From Ilex aquifolium (Eukaryota; Streptophyta; Magnoliopsida; Aquifoliales; Aquifoliaceae): DNA of 64,000 nucleotides. The notes beneath the pieces were generated by a model. That model was not told the origin of the DNA and did not search any database. It saw nothing but the letters and a program-made list of their open reading frames with translations. This document shows positions 34,276-47,192 of this stretch, piece by piece (the first letter of the stretch is position 1; the number at the start of each line of letters is the position of its first letter). Location of the stretch: NCBI GenBank assembly GCA_951799425.1, contig OX637393.1, positions 9,060,244-9,124,243 on the forward strand, given 5' to 3'. The translations under genes and the position numbers were made by a program.

Positions 34276-36299
34276 AAACCAATGATTTGTCTTCAAACTT
34301 AGGTTACTATGATTTATTGTGGTTATTCTCCTATTGTTTTTCTCATGGTGCATTCTCCAACTAAGGTTGAAATAGGGCGTAATGATTTAAACCCAAAATA
34401 GGGTTAATGATTGAGTCTATGAATTAGAGTGAATTGTTGTGCAATTCCTTGAATTTGCAAATAGACTTAAGTATATGTTCTACCTTCACATATCTTCTAT
34501 TTAAAACTCACATAAGCACAAGGATATGTATCGAATTTTGACATTATTATTAATCAAATTTTCAAACTCAAAATATGGGTTAATGGTTGGGGCCATTACT
34601 GAGAGTGAATTTTTTGTTAAATTCCTCAAATTGGCAAATAGAAATCATGTCTAACTTCACGTCTTCAATTGAAAACTCGCATTAGCAAAATGAAAAGTCG
34701 AATAGTTGAACTTCCATGATATCTCTAGCTTTCTATTTCTTGGATACCGACTTTGGAACACGTTTACAAATTCGTTGGCTAGGTATGTTTTGAAGAGAGT
34801 TTGTATTCCACATTATTTACAAAATTAAGTCCCCTAAAGTCGTTTTATATGGTTGAGGTCCTCCGACGATGACTCCTATTCCGTCCGGATCAAGAAATCT
34901 TCATCGAGGTTGAGCCCCCTTGAAATACTACTCCAATTCAAACGATGAAGTGGTTTCATAGCCTCCAAACAAATTGTAAATCACTAGAACTAGTACTTAA
35001 TGGTCACTCTTTCTCAAACTTGGTTACAATGAAATGAGCTTCTTGCAACTTCAGTTGAAGGGTTTTGCCTTCTTAGACATTGTTCTCACAATATGGCTTC
35101 AAATATCTTTCTGACTGGATAAGGAAAGCAATGTATAGCAACTTGAAAACAACGAAAATAGACTATCATTAAAACCCATTAGCAAAACAGAACAGTGCAT
35201 GCATGACATGCCACAAAGATAGGAAACAATAGATGGTTCTACAGTTGGACTTGAAAGGGTCTACCCCATGATTGGAGAATTGGGTCCCACTAAAAGACCA
35301 AGGCTCCAAAAGCCAAAATAAGATGGACAACTTTTCCTCCATATTTCCACACTTTTTAGGAGAAAGCAATGGCAAAGGGACCCATGATAGTATTGGGTGT
35401 AAATTATTGTCCTGTGAGAAGGCAACCAAAAAGTGTACCAAGTGGAACTATTGTGGCACTGAAATTTCTTCAAAAAGGGAGGCCAACACCCATTTTTAAG
35501 ATGCTTCATTTCTTGTTTGCATGGTCAATGCCAAAATTTTGGGGCCCCTAAAGAATCATGTTTTTCACTATTTACCCACATGAAATATCAATAGAAAGGT
35601 TATATTGATTGCCTCAATCTTGTGGAGTTAGCTAGCTATGATAGAGTATGGAATCTAATTGGAAACATGGGTACATGATGTGTCACTTTGACATTTATTG
35701 GTAGGAAACTTGGACACATCATAAATGGTGACAAAAGTCATTATCTTATATCTTATATAGCAATGTATGTATTAGGGCACCATCCAAACTCCTATTCCTA
35801 ATTTTTATTTTTATTTTAATTTTTAAAATTCTTAATATTTCTTAGCATTTTTATTTTTTTTTTTAAAATTTAAAATTCTTAATATTACTTATCATTTTAT
35901 TTTTAACCACTTAGTTCATAATTTTTGCTCCAACTTTCCACTTTCCCACTTTGTTTTGACCTCTCACCTTCCTCTCACTTCTCTCTCCAACAGTAATAGA
36001 GAGTTCAAGTGGAGGGAGAGGGGTTGGGGAAGGGGACGGAGGACTATCTACTTTAAAAGTTGAAGTTGATGGAGAAGATATAACTTAAGTCAGTATTAAT
36101 ACTTCCACACGTCTCTTAATGTGCAAATTATATTTTAGGTATAATACATAAGAATCTTTGAATTATCAAGGTGATGGTTGGATTTGAACAAGTGATTTTT
36201 TGCTTTTATACCGAGTGAAATCACTATCTATCTAAAAGTTTAACTTGTTCGTGGGAGAGTATTTCAGTACGTCCCCTCATGTGCATGCTAGATTTTAGC
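34276..36299. other. Long gene-free stretch
   Basis: No exon with splice sites or a recognised motif. Short frames near 35170-35550 on both strands overlap each other and show no family signature. 34370-34640 contains a weakly repeated motif (AAACCCAAAATAGGGTTAATG against CTCAAAATATGGGTTAATGG). Confidence 0.4.
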
Positions 36300-36490
36300 T
36301 TCTAAACTTGATGGTGGCTAACATAGTATCAGAGCAAAAAGTCATATGTTTGAATTCCGTCACCACCCTAATAATAAAAAAATCCCACATGTATGTCATA
36401 AATTTAGCTTGCGCATGAGGGGACGTGTTGACTTAAATAAATTCTTATGTGATATTATCTCTCTAACAAATAAACTTTTAGTTCAAATGG
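36300..36490 (+). repeat. tRNA-like (SINE-type) sequence
   Basis: AACATAGTATCAGAGCAAAAAG followed by GTTTGAATTCCGTCACC recalls a methionine tRNA-derived sequence with a B box. It could equally be a remnant primer-binding site of a retrotransposon (TGGTATCAGAGC type). Given in two parts; low confidence. Confidence 0.3.
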
Positions 36491-36977
36491 TGGTTAACAA
36501 GGTTGAGACCCGAAGAGTGGGGGAGGCCGGAGGCGGCTATGGCTCGAGGGAAAATACTAGGGTGGATGAGTGAGGTGACTAAAAGTGGAAGAAGATTATA
36601 AATTTCATGTATGGCACATGTTCCACCAATATAAAATCGAAGAGAATGTGTTAGTAATGAATTTTTAGGTAACTGGGTAAAAGGTAAGTTGGTAATATAA
36701 TATAGAATTAAGTAATGGCCAACCAACTTTAAAGAGGAAATATAGAACATAGAATTGGGGTAGACAAGAGGATCTCTCAAGTTTGGAATTTATTTATAAA
36801 GATATCAACTAGGGCCCAAAATTCTATGCCCTAAGCCTAGAAAAGTAAGGTGATTAGCAAATCTTGCCAATGAATTACATATGTAGATTAGTAGATCAAA
36901 ATTGCTAATCCCACTTTGTGAGATCTTGTTGGATACTTTACTCTTTTTTAGATTTGGTGCATTGTCACTCACTCACA

Positions 36978-37010
<33 letters not shown>

Positions 37011-37125
37011 CTTCTTCTTCCTCTTCTTCTTCTTTTAGAAGATCAATTTAGAAAACATCAAAAACGTTTATAGATCTAGAATCGAAACCCTTGCACCTTA
37101 ATTATTTTCTAAGAAAACGAGATGA
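36491..37125. other. Gene-free stretch with (TC)n microsatellite
   Basis: A (TC)n tract lies at about 36978-37008, followed by CTTCTTCTTC. Nothing else supportable. Confidence 0.4.
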
Positions 37126-37335
37126 TCAAACATCATGCAGTGCAAGGAAAAATATTGTAGTTTGAAATCAATTATTGTAGTTGCAAAGCTCTGTTTCTTA
37201 GTTTCAAACAATCTATTACTGTCCAAAAGGGTTTCATACATTTTTTTTTATTATCGGTTATATAGTTTCAAGTTCCCGAATAATAATGTTGGGACTACCT
37301 ATTGTACTCGTGAAGCATGCGTGTTTTTATTGAGA

Positions 37336-37380
37336 CTAACAATATATCACGTGTGTTGCACGTAAAAATTTTTGTTAAAA
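37336..37380 (-). mobile_element. Decayed Helitron 3' terminus
   Basis: On the minus strand a hairpin ACGTGCAACACACGT is followed 11 bp later by TTAG and T, close to the CTAG-T rule. The hairpin matches the 3' end of Helitron C at 44934. The 5' end was not found. Confidence 0.35.
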
Positions 37381-37947
37381 TATTTAACAAATAAATAAAA
37401 AAAATTAATTATATAACTAAATTAAATATTATCTCATATTTGTCATACTTAAATTATTTGTATTTTCTTTATAACTATCAACTTTCAATGGAATCATTTT
37501 CTTTGATTCTTTTATTCAAGCAACCAAGTAGTAAGAGTTATAAATTTTTCTTTTTCCGATTCTTTTTCTTTTTGTCTTTCTTTTTGCCTCAATAATTTTT
37601 CATCAAATTATTTTGATTGTGGATGAAAAGAATATATATATATCGGTATTTGGACATTGAAGATGATATTGTATCAATAGAGTTGTCGACGTGTGTTAAT
37701 ATTGGAGTTTTGGGGAAAAGAATTATGTAATCTTTATAAATCATGTTCATCGTAATATGACCATTCAAAAGTTTTGCAAAGATAAAAAAATTTATATGAT
37801 ATGTCAGAGGTTAGTACATTACCACCGCAGCCGTTGTTGAATCTTAGTGTCGAGAGTTTTGATCTCGTTGTCCTTTCCCTAGTAATAATGTTTGACAAAA
37901 ACAAAACATCATGCAGTGCAAGGAAATTTATTATAGTCAAGTCTAAT

Positions 37948-38140
37948 GGGTTAGTCTAGTGGTAGTACTGTCATCTGGTAAACCTCTCATGAAGTATAGG
38001 ACAATGATTCAAATATCCACGAAACGTAGCCTCTTTGGGCCACCGTTCATAAATTTATCCCCTTGTGTGGAGAAACGGTTTTGCACAATGTTCAGCATTA
38101 ATCCGGCACATGAGCGAGAAAATAATGCAGTAATCTACTG
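37948..38140 (+). repeat. tRNA-like SINE element
   Basis: GGTTAGTCTAGTGGTAGTAC gives a good A box and AATGATTCAAATATCC a fair B box about 55 bp on. It interrupts the duplicated segment, consistent with insertion. Confidence 0.4.
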
Positions 38141-38315
38141 AGATAGCTGAGATATCAAAAAAATGAAGATATTGTAGTCTTCTATGAAAATTTGAAATCA
38201 ATTATTGTACTAGAAAGCTCCTTTTCTTAGTTTCAAACAATTATTACTGTCCAAAAGGGTTTCATACAATTTTTCATTTATTATCATTTATATAATTTCA
38301 AGTACCCAAATAATA

Positions 38316-40957
38316 TATATATATTTATATTTATCAAGTTAGCTTGTTAAAAGCTCAAGTTCTTATGATGGTAAGAGCCAATTTTTGAATTTTACAGTTC
38401 AACATGCAGTTATCTCATATAATTATACCATGTAAATTAATTTGGGTTATAAAATCTAAAAACTAAATCGTACCTAACATTATAAAAATAAATGTAACAT
38501 CTGCAAGTCAACTTGTTTTTTCACTTATAATATGATTTAGTGATTATAAATAAATTAAAAGTAATCTTAATTTAGTGTATTGTTCATACTTTGAGTCATG
38601 TTTGTAGCTGAATATTGCAACAACTTTTTTTTTGTCATAAAACTTATTCTAGCAAATGTCTTTATCCGTAAGTGGAGCACTGTCCATTTGATTAGTATCT
38701 CCCATTTGGTTATTACTTATTAAAGGTCATTTAGCTTTTTGACTACACTAATTCAAGTATCCTAATAAAATTAAAACCAAAGGTGAGATATGAAGTTTTT
38801 AAAAATTAAAGGGAGTATAAGGTATTTTTTAAAATTTGAGGGGGGGCATGCCCCCTTAGACCTCCATTTGGTTCCGTCCCTTTCCATGGTTACTATAGGG
38901 GACGATACCAAGGTTTTATTCTACGAAGAACAAAAAATAGTTGTTCTTGTTATATAAGTCTATTAGTTTAAAACATTCATAAAAATACTAAAATTTATAT
39001 AGACATTACAAATTACATGGACAAGTAAGTTCAAATATTTCCATAGAAATAAAAAAAAAAAAAAAAACATTTCACACTTATTATTAATTTTTTGAAAAAA
39101 GTTTACTCAATTATCCACGAGATTTCATGCAATGATCTTTGGTCTAATAATGTATCAATTAATTGTGATATTCGTTGTTGGAGTCAGTAAGATTAATATC
39201 AAATGCCACGAAGTTGTAAAGGCATTTTTTTCGTAGCAATCATTTTCCCGTCGTTTATTTTCTTCCTTTTCTATTTTTGGATTTTCAATTATGAAGCTAT
39301 TGTCTCAAGGAAATGGGAATTTAGTGTTCAACCACAAAAAAAAATTATATATAGTTGATCCAGTTTTACTCTGACGCATTAAACACGTAAGACGATAAAA
39401 CGACGACTGTTACACTTATTTCATATAAATAGTACAACCACGAACGAATTATATATAGTTGATCCAATTTTACTCCGACACGTCTTAAACACGCAAGACG
39501 ATAAGACGCCGACTATCACACTTAATTTCATATAAAGTACTATTTTGTGCAAGTAAAGATGCAAGATAAGAGGAAGAAAACACCCTTTACAATATTCCCG
39601 TTGTTTTGCTGGGGGGACAAACGGACAAACCATGTTGTCACATCGAAAAAACCCTATTCAATACAAGATAAAAAAATAGAAGTACTATTTGAAAATTATA
39701 ACACTCAAAGTGAATTTAATACTAACATAGTCACTGTATCATGAACAACCCAGAAATAGAAAAAAAGGGGGAAGAATCCAAGGGTTTTCTCTTTCTTGGT
39801 GACATAAAACTATGCATGGAAACACATTACAATGCCAGTATTTCCACAACTGTTCAATTTGCTTCTATGTTTGGTTGGCATCATTTTTTAAGTACTATGT
39901 AGTTGTTTAAGTAATTCTTAGATTTTGTACCACCCATATGATGTGTTTGCAGTTTAAGTTAAACGTATTTAATTATATGATAAGGTAAAGAGATCCGTCA
40001 TGATTATGAAATTGCTATTGGGTCAACAAGGCCGAGGTGAAATTGGTCAACGAAGCATTTTGGGTTTATGTTATTTTAAATGACACATTTGAGATTCTTT
40101 TTTGGGTCGGTACGGGTTTATATGAAAGGTAGTTCAAATGATTTTGGTGATTAATAAGTTGATTTTTCCAAATATGCATTCCGGAACATCTTGGTTGAGT
40201 TGTTGCATATGATTTGTAGATGATTGTACACATCCCGACTTCACTTAGCAGTTACGAGTCCAAAGTATTGGGCACCTTATTTCGACGAGGATTACTCTCC
40301 ATTAACGAGCTAAACGAGTGGAATACACTGTCGCAGCAATAAGTGCTACTCTAGCAGTGTGGTTGCGACGAATCTTTAGTGTTCTATAACACAAGCAAGA
40401 TGGGTTTGCCAAAATATTTCTGACAACATGCATATATATCAATTAATTGTGTTTACAAACTTCGAATATTTTACGGAAGAAACAAGCACATTGACATTAA
40501 ATTTTACTCTATATATTAATGATTTGGTAAAAGAAAAAAGGAGTTCGGTATTAAGAATTGTCAGTCTGAAGCTTAAGTTACAGATATATCTTTACAAAGT
40601 TGTTGAAAGGTGAGATGCTCTTGACATTGAAGAAAATACGTTGTTCAAACAGTTTGGTTTGAGGGAGAAAATGTAAACAATTAATCTAAGCCCATTTGTC
40701 TATGGAATTCTTCTTTCTTTGGAAATCAAATAACAAGCCCTCCCCCTCCCAAAAAAATAAAAAAACGAAAAAACAAAGCCCACAACACACACACCTAACA
40801 AAACTAAAACACACATTCCCTTGGCAGCGTTCTAATATGTATAAGGTTGCGGGTTTAGACCTTTTTGTCCCTCTTCTCTGTAATAGTTCTAAACAAAAAA
40901 AAACCTTGACTCGGGCTTGTCGAGATAGCTTAGTAAGCAAGTAAGCAAGCAAGTAGT
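38316..40957. other. Gene-free stretch with a 104-bp tandem repeat
   Basis: At 39344-39540 a unit of about 104 bp is repeated (TTATATATAGTTGATCCA, CACGTAAGACGATAA / CACGCAAGACGATAA). 40730-40900 has A- and C-rich low-complexity sequence. No supported exon. Confidence 0.45.
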
Positions 40958-41510
40958 GATGATGCACAAAATGTGTTTATGCACCACATGTCAAATATTA
41001 AATGTAATAATAAAGAAGGAGAGGCAAAAACATAATTTAAGTGGTTCGATCAGGGTGACATATTCTACTATGAGGGGCTACAATGGCCTGAGTGTTTTAT
41101 TATTCGAGGAGTGTAGAATACTCAGATGTGAGTGATATGAGAGATACCCCCCTTGTGTAGGTGAGACTTACAATTTATAGGTGTCTCCTAACAGATTGAT
41201 GCGTCATTCTTGTAATAAGTGAGGTAGTTCGGTGGAGGTGGCGCCATTCTCGTAACAGGCGAAATAGTTCCGTGGAGGTGGCGTCATGCAACCGTTGATT
41301 GCGTTTCATGGAGATCTCCTCATGTGACAGTTGTGGACTGAGTCTCTCAAGATGATGAGGCTAATCCTTGATCCTATGGTGAGCTTTGCCTGTATATTTG
41401 AGTTGGATCTGGTCTACATTTATGAACTGAGCCTTTGTGGTGATGATCTTTTCAAGAATTGTTCTCATTAGAGCATGCCGACATGTTAAGCACGTATCAT
41501 TTTACTCGGT
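40958..41510. mobile_element. LTR-like sequence, family L, copy B (diverged)
   Basis: Starts TGATGATGCACAAAATGTG and follows copy C through AGTGGTTCGATCAGGGTGAC, GAGTGTTTTATTATT and CTTACAATTTATAGG. The right end could not be fixed, and no target duplication was seen. Confidence 0.5.
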
Positions 41511-42623
41511 TTATGCAATTATCAACTCTACGAAACCATCCCAATTCTAATGCAACTTATCCTTTTCAACCTGACGTAACCAATTTGTTCTGTCACCACT
41601 CAACTATAGTATAATGGCTTTACTTAGTTTGTGTCTTAATTGATATTGCTATTGAAATATACACACTTTAAGCTCATGAACTTCGGGTTAGTCTCTTCTG
41701 TGTTTCTAAACATTAATCTGCACAAGACTTGTTCACATCTTGAGTGACATTTGATGTAAACCTAATCCATTTAAATTGAGGCCAAGTTCATTATCATTAT
41801 CTCAATGATAATACCCATGTGGGAAAGACAGGAGGACAAAGAATGTGACACTTAGATCTAATCTAAGCTTATCAATAGATCAGATTTAAATCTGATTCTC
41901 ATTCAAATCTACAATCAATTAATTGAACATGATTGATATTTCTGAACCAAAACCCAAATCTGAATTCATTATATCCTATTTCATGAAATCAGATTTGAAT
42001 ATAGCATTATTCGATCAAATTGTGAATCGATCTTACCCGAGTTACATACTTTGAAATTGAATTGAAATTCAAATGTAATTAGGCCTCTTAAACTAGCCCA
42101 CATAGGAGAAGAAGATGTACACGATAACGCTGGCTGTGAAAGATTGAAGGCTTTATATGCTCGGGAAGGACGCTTTATGAATAGGCCACTATGATCGACA
42201 AGCCCTTTTAGTATCTACAAATGCAATCCAAACTTTAGGAGGCGCGTCATATGGTTGAGTTTCAGTTCCTACGACGGTTCGAGTTGGTAAATTCAGCTCT
42301 AATTCAATTATTTGGATCAAATCGAATTTTCGATTCTTATCAAATTCATCTAGATTTTCAAAATAAAATCCTTCAAAAATCTAATCCCAATCTGATATGT
42401 GGACAGGGGTAGTCTAATAAATGACTTGTCTATGACATGCCAGTAGTTTGGGAGCAAAAAAGGGCGCTATATAGTTGGTGGTCGGGTGCTCTCACTTTCT
42501 ATTGGGAACTTCTTGTTATGCCATTAATGAAGGAAGCTGTAGTATAGTGACTAATACTTGTTCGGCTTAGATGGTTTGTGCTGCTCTTTGCTGTAGTGAC
42601 AGTTTTGCAAACTTGTTGTCAAC
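41511..42623. other. Gene-free stretch
   Basis: Moderate AT content, CAAATCTGATT-type words repeated around 41870-42000 and 42300-42400. No exon supported. Confidence 0.3.
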
Positions 42624-42628
42624 ATAGG

Positions 42629-43306
42629 TGATGATGCACAAATTAGTTTTATACACTACCTGCCAAGTAATTAATGCAGATAATAAAATAGAGAGAGAAA
42701 ACTCAATACAAGCAACACATAATTTAAGTGGTTTGGTCAAAGTGACCTACTCCACTGTGAAGGGCTAGGATGACCTGGGTGTTTTATTGTTGTAAGAGTG
42801 TAAAGAGATCAGGTGAGAGTAATGACAGCTCAGGTGAGAGGAATGACAGCTCAAGTGAGAACAATGAGAGTTCAGGTGAGGTACAAGTTGTGAGAAAGAT
42901 GAGAATGATACCAGATGTGAGAGATTGTGTGAGATGCCCCCCATGTCTAGGTGGGGCTTACATTTTACAGTCGTTTCCTAACAGATTGAGGCGGCTTATC
43001 AGTAATTAAAAGGATAATTTGGTGGAGGTAGCGTCATCTTTGCAACGGATGAGGCTGTTGTGAGGCTCTCCTCAAGACCAGGTCTTAGGATGGCGTGGTT
43101 GACTTCCTTGCTCCTTACTCCAAGGTGGCGTAGATGAGGCTCTTGGGATGGCGCTACTTACTCCTTGATGACGTGGCTCTTAGAGCCTTGATGAGCCTGA
43201 CTAGGAGTGAATTTCTTTTGGGTTGGACCTATTGGATTTCGTATAAGTGGATCATTTATTCAAGTTGGGCCTACAACCAAAGTTGGGTCTTAGTCCGGGC
43301 CCATCA
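42629..43306. mobile_element. Solo LTR, family L, copy C
   Basis: Starts TGATGATGCACAAATTAG and ends CCGGGCCCATCA, flanked by a perfect 5-bp duplication atagg (42624-42628, 43307-43311). TG...CA ends plus a 5-bp duplication, with no internal region, define a solo LTR. It has an internal minisatellite of about 20 bp (TCAGGTGAGAGGAATGACAG type, 42810-42880). Confidence 0.85.
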
Positions 43307-43311
43307 ATAGG

Positions 43312-44933
43312 TATTAATATTCGACATAATACAAATCGAATTTGACAAAATTAGTTGGTTGTTAACACTACTTATGAGCATGTTTAATACGGGTTGACAT
43401 AATTAAGTTGTTAATAGAGTGTCTTGTGATTGAGTTTTTAACGTCAATATACTCAATACGTGTATGGCATAAATACAAGTCTATTCAACATACCATGAAA
43501 TAATCCATTAAATTCTTAAAACTCGCGATTTTATGGTATATGTATATATTTCATTAAAAAATACGACATGTAACCTAGTGCCTAACCTGACATCGCCTAC
43601 TTATTTAAGTGAGTTGCACAGGTCATGTTAGTATGTATGATTTAAAATTAAATTTACTATCATATTAATAATTTTAGCCCCACATTTATTTTCTATTTTA
43701 TGACTTTAAATATTTTAATTTTGATTGTTGGAATTCTTTAGAGAGAGTTACATGTAATAACTACATATATTATAACACTTCCTTACCTATTAATACATAT
43801 ATATAACTATTGCATATTTAAGTATATTCATGTGTTTTGTGGGCAACTTGGGTGGTGATCAATTCGTAATAGAGAGGTTCACGCCTACACCATAGTTTCT
43901 CTCAGATTGTTGTATTTTGGAAAAAGAACGTCGAAAAACTCTATGCGGAGGGGGTGTAACTCTTCTTGGGACAGCGTTCATCTCACGCCTCAATCCAAAC
44001 TATTTTATACTTATTTTTTTATCTAATTTTCCATTGAGTTTATTCGATATATTTGCATGTTTATTTAATTTATAAATCTATAATTTTCATGCACTTTTTC
44101 TAACAGGTCAGGTTGTGTCTCTCCTACATTAAACTGGTCGCTATAGGATTAAAGATTTTGATATAGTTAGTTACACATGTCGTGTTCAAATTGATTTGTT
44201 TAGTGGAATATGTATACTTTGACACGACATGAACTCCTTCAACACTACCCAATTGCCACCCTTATTGACAATGTATCAAAACTTGAACTAACTCCTACGT
44301 ATAGTTGTCTGTTTTTAATGACACTTTTCTCTTTGGTCACTCTCTAAGTTGGTTTCGGGATGGTGGGAGAAAATGTAATAGTTTTATAAATAGGCTAACA
44401 AACACTCACATTATTGTTTGTTTTGCTATTGATTTAATTTTGTGCAATTCATTTCCGTGGTTATTATGGTGTTCACAATCGATTGTTGTAACATTTTGAA
44501 TTTCAAGACAAAAAATAGTAACTTACATCTTGACCCTCCGGTTATCAGCTATGTCGCTATCTCACATTTCTCTTTCAATTATCACATTTCACAAGCACAA
44601 ATCGATTTCTCTCTAAATATTTCGTGCCGCGAAATTGTGAAATTGTGTGATGCTTCCCTAGGTTAGCTTTCTTTTATGCTTTGAAAATGTTGGTGAGACC
44701 TAAAGTAATGTCTGAAAACAGGAAGTTTGAAAGTTTTTGAAATTGAATATCGTAGTCCCTAGCTCTATTTACCCCCATTGCATATGAAATCTGTGCCTTG
44801 AAAGGATGGGCCAATCCATAAGGTGTCTTGAGTTAGGGCTGCTAGTAGATTATTTCTTGTCTAGTGAAAGAAAGGGTTGTGTTGTGTTGGGTTGGGTTGA
44901 AATATTGGTCTACCCTTGTGTCTTTTGTTTGTA
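43312..44933. other. Gene-free stretch
   Basis: AT-rich, no paired repeat ends and no exon with splice sites. 44300-44660 has open frames in two phases but no motif. Confidence 0.35.
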
Positions 44934-45230
44934 CTAGTTTTGCATTACGTGCGTTACACGTGAACAAATTAAAATAATAAAAAATCTTATCAAATCATCA
45001 AAAACATAGATATAATTAAACTAAGGCTTTTTTAAGGTGCCATGGGAGTTCAGAATTTTTTTAAATATCTTGACAGTTATATAAACTTTTATTATTTATA
45101 ATTTTCATTTTCATCGCATGAATTACTATGAATTCAAGTATTCGACTTGGTAAACTACGCATTGTTTTCCCCAAAGAAACTTTGCCTCTAATAAACTTGA
45201 GCTAAGCATTTGATTAGTATCACACTCATT

Positions 45231-45865
45231 TAGGGGTGCAACTCGGGCAGGTTGGACAGTCAACCCTAGTCCAACCTTAGATATATAATCTTCAACCCTA
45301 ACTCTAACTCTAACCCTACCTCGGGTTGAGGGACTCAACCCAAGCACTGCCCGAGTTTAATTCGGGCGGGCTCGGGTTGAATTCGGGTTACTTTACGGGT
45401 TCAATTCGGGTTAAGTTCGAGTTGAGCCCAAAATAGGCTTGTTATTCTAAACCTGATGCACTTTCCCACAATTCAGCTGCAGCATACATGCTTGTTATAA
45501 CCACATAGTTTACTGACTTCCCAGATTCTATATTAAATAAGTGTCTCGTTGCAATTTCTCCAATAGATATTGTCATAGTTATTACATGCCCCAAGAATGG
45601 AACCTCAAAGTGAGGTATTAATTCTGGTTGAACCCGATTATTAAATCAGGTTGAACCCGATTATTAAATCGTGTTGAGCCCGATTTTAATATTCCAGTTC
45701 AACCCGTGAACCCGATGGCTCAACCCTAGGCCCGCTTAAATTGATTCGGGTTGAGGTTTTTTTACCCAAGCTCAACCCAAGTATTAAAAACCCTAACCCA
45801 AGCCCTAATTTTTTTGGGTTGGGCTCGGGTTGAAATCAGGTTAGCCCGCCCTAGTTGCACCCCTG
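45231..45865. mobile_element. Non-autonomous hAT element, family H, copy 2
   Basis: Ends TAGGGGTGCAACTCGGGCAG and inverse CAGGGGTGCAACTAGGGCGG, with perfect 8-bp duplications cactcatt (45223-45230, 45866-45873). It shares GTTGGACAGTCAAC, GAGGGACTCAACCCAAGCAC and other subterminal words with copy 1 at 27523. The centre differs: here there is a unique segment at about 45460-45610. Confidence 0.9.
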
Positions 45866-46869
45866 CACTCATTTATTCCCCTGTTTCATATGAGATGCCA
45901 TTACTCATTTATTATACAATCAACAAAACAATCATAATATCACTCCATGACCACTCGTTTAGTTACCTAAACCTTTGTCGAATTTCGATTGTTCGAGCAA
46001 GAACCTCCTCGTTTTGAATAACAGTACCACATAGTGGAAGATCACAGTGACCAATTAGTTTCAAAAGGAAAACAATACCAAATAAGGAAATCAACCAAAT
46101 GAAATTTTTGGTAGAAGTCAAACGATCAACCAATATCTTGTTTAGACAATGTATTTTTGCAATATGTCAACTAAATACATTAAGCAACATTTATGAAAAA
46201 TGAGAATAACATTGAGCAACATTAGTGTTTGCAGCGTGTGCATCTCTGGAAATGCAGGATGACTCACTTGGGTTATTTTTTTAATAACATAATATCTATG
46301 GTATCTCCATGTACTTCAACTTTTGCATCCACTTACACATTTAATATACTTCATCAGGTCAAACCTATTTGCAAAATGGGAATCGGACATTAGTGCTTCC
46401 TAGAAGTGTTTGTGATTCAAACTTGACTCTATTGAGACATGATTTTTTTTTTTTTTTTTGAGGCATGATGAGGGTACCCAAGTTCAACCATAATATCCGC
46501 CAGAAAATAGTTGGATATTTTTAAAAAATAAAAAATAAAAAAAGTTCAACCATAATATGTGAAAGAGGGAAACCCATAAAAAGTCAGCATACCCTAAAAC
46601 CATAGCAATCGAAGAAATAAATGTCTTGCGACTGTAGAGGAATCTTAAAAATAAATTGTTTTCAATGTATCTCCACATCTGTCTTTAATGTCTCTTTGAG
46701 GTTTGAAAAACAGAGACGTTCGAGCACTTATATATCCTTTTTTAAGAGGTTGGGCAATGACGTGTTTTTGGTGTCAATTTCACACAAATAAATGGATATA
46801 ACAATTGCACACGCTGATCTCTTTCGCACATTGTGTTAGCAAGAACATATCAATATGCACAAAATGTAC

Positions 46870-47192
46870 CTTATTCCTCTCAGAGAGTGATGGAACATTT
46901 AAACAATCAGTCCATCAAATTTTAGATACATGACCATATATGATCTGACTTCGGCCACAAACTGAAGAGTCAATTAAGAGGAAAAACATCCTGTGCAGCT
47001 AGAGAAAGAAAAGTTACAAAAGTGGAAAAGCAAGAAAGCGTATAAAAAGAAGTAAAAATCTGATGATTGCATGTACCTTCATTTGATTATCAGTAATTCT
47101 TCTCATTTCACTAATGCAAGAAGCAACTACGACTTTCACATCGATATCTAAATGCTTTAGAAGTTCATCAGCAACCAAGGCCTTCAAGCACA
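46870..47192 (-). pseudogene. PDS5 cohesin-cofactor homologue, two-exon fragment
   Basis: PDS5 proteins are HEAT-repeat regulators of sister-chromatid cohesion. Read on the minus strand, 47192-47077 encodes KALVADELLKHLDIDVKVVV in part and then ASCISEMRRITDNQMK, which matches the conserved plant PDS5 stretch (LVADEL...DVKV.VASCISEI.RIT), and ends at a GT donor. The next piece, 46990-46870, follows an AG acceptor and has the expected exon remnant (the DNA reads GAAGTCAGATCATATATGG, then GACTGATTGTTTAAATGTTC), but with internal deletion and stops. The second exon is broken, no other PDS5 exons were found, and both pieces are inside Helitron C. Confidence 0.75.

Larger units (their letters stand above)
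37126..38315. repeat. Diverged direct duplication with later insertions
   Basis: 37126-37290 recurs as two separated pieces: AACATCATGCAGTGCAAGGA again at about 37906, and TTTGAAATCAATTATTGTA to TCAAGTTCCC again at about 38190-38310. The second copy is split by a tRNA-like element (37948-38140). Confidence 0.6.

Noticed and set aside
35169-35551. Overlapping open frames on both strands
   Set aside because: No motif, no splice pattern, and competing frames of equal length. Possible decayed repeat, not supportable as a gene.
1437-38140. Functional tRNA genes at the A-box/B-box matches
   Set aside because: None folds into a cloverleaf with matched acceptor arms. They behave as dispersed SINE-like repeats.
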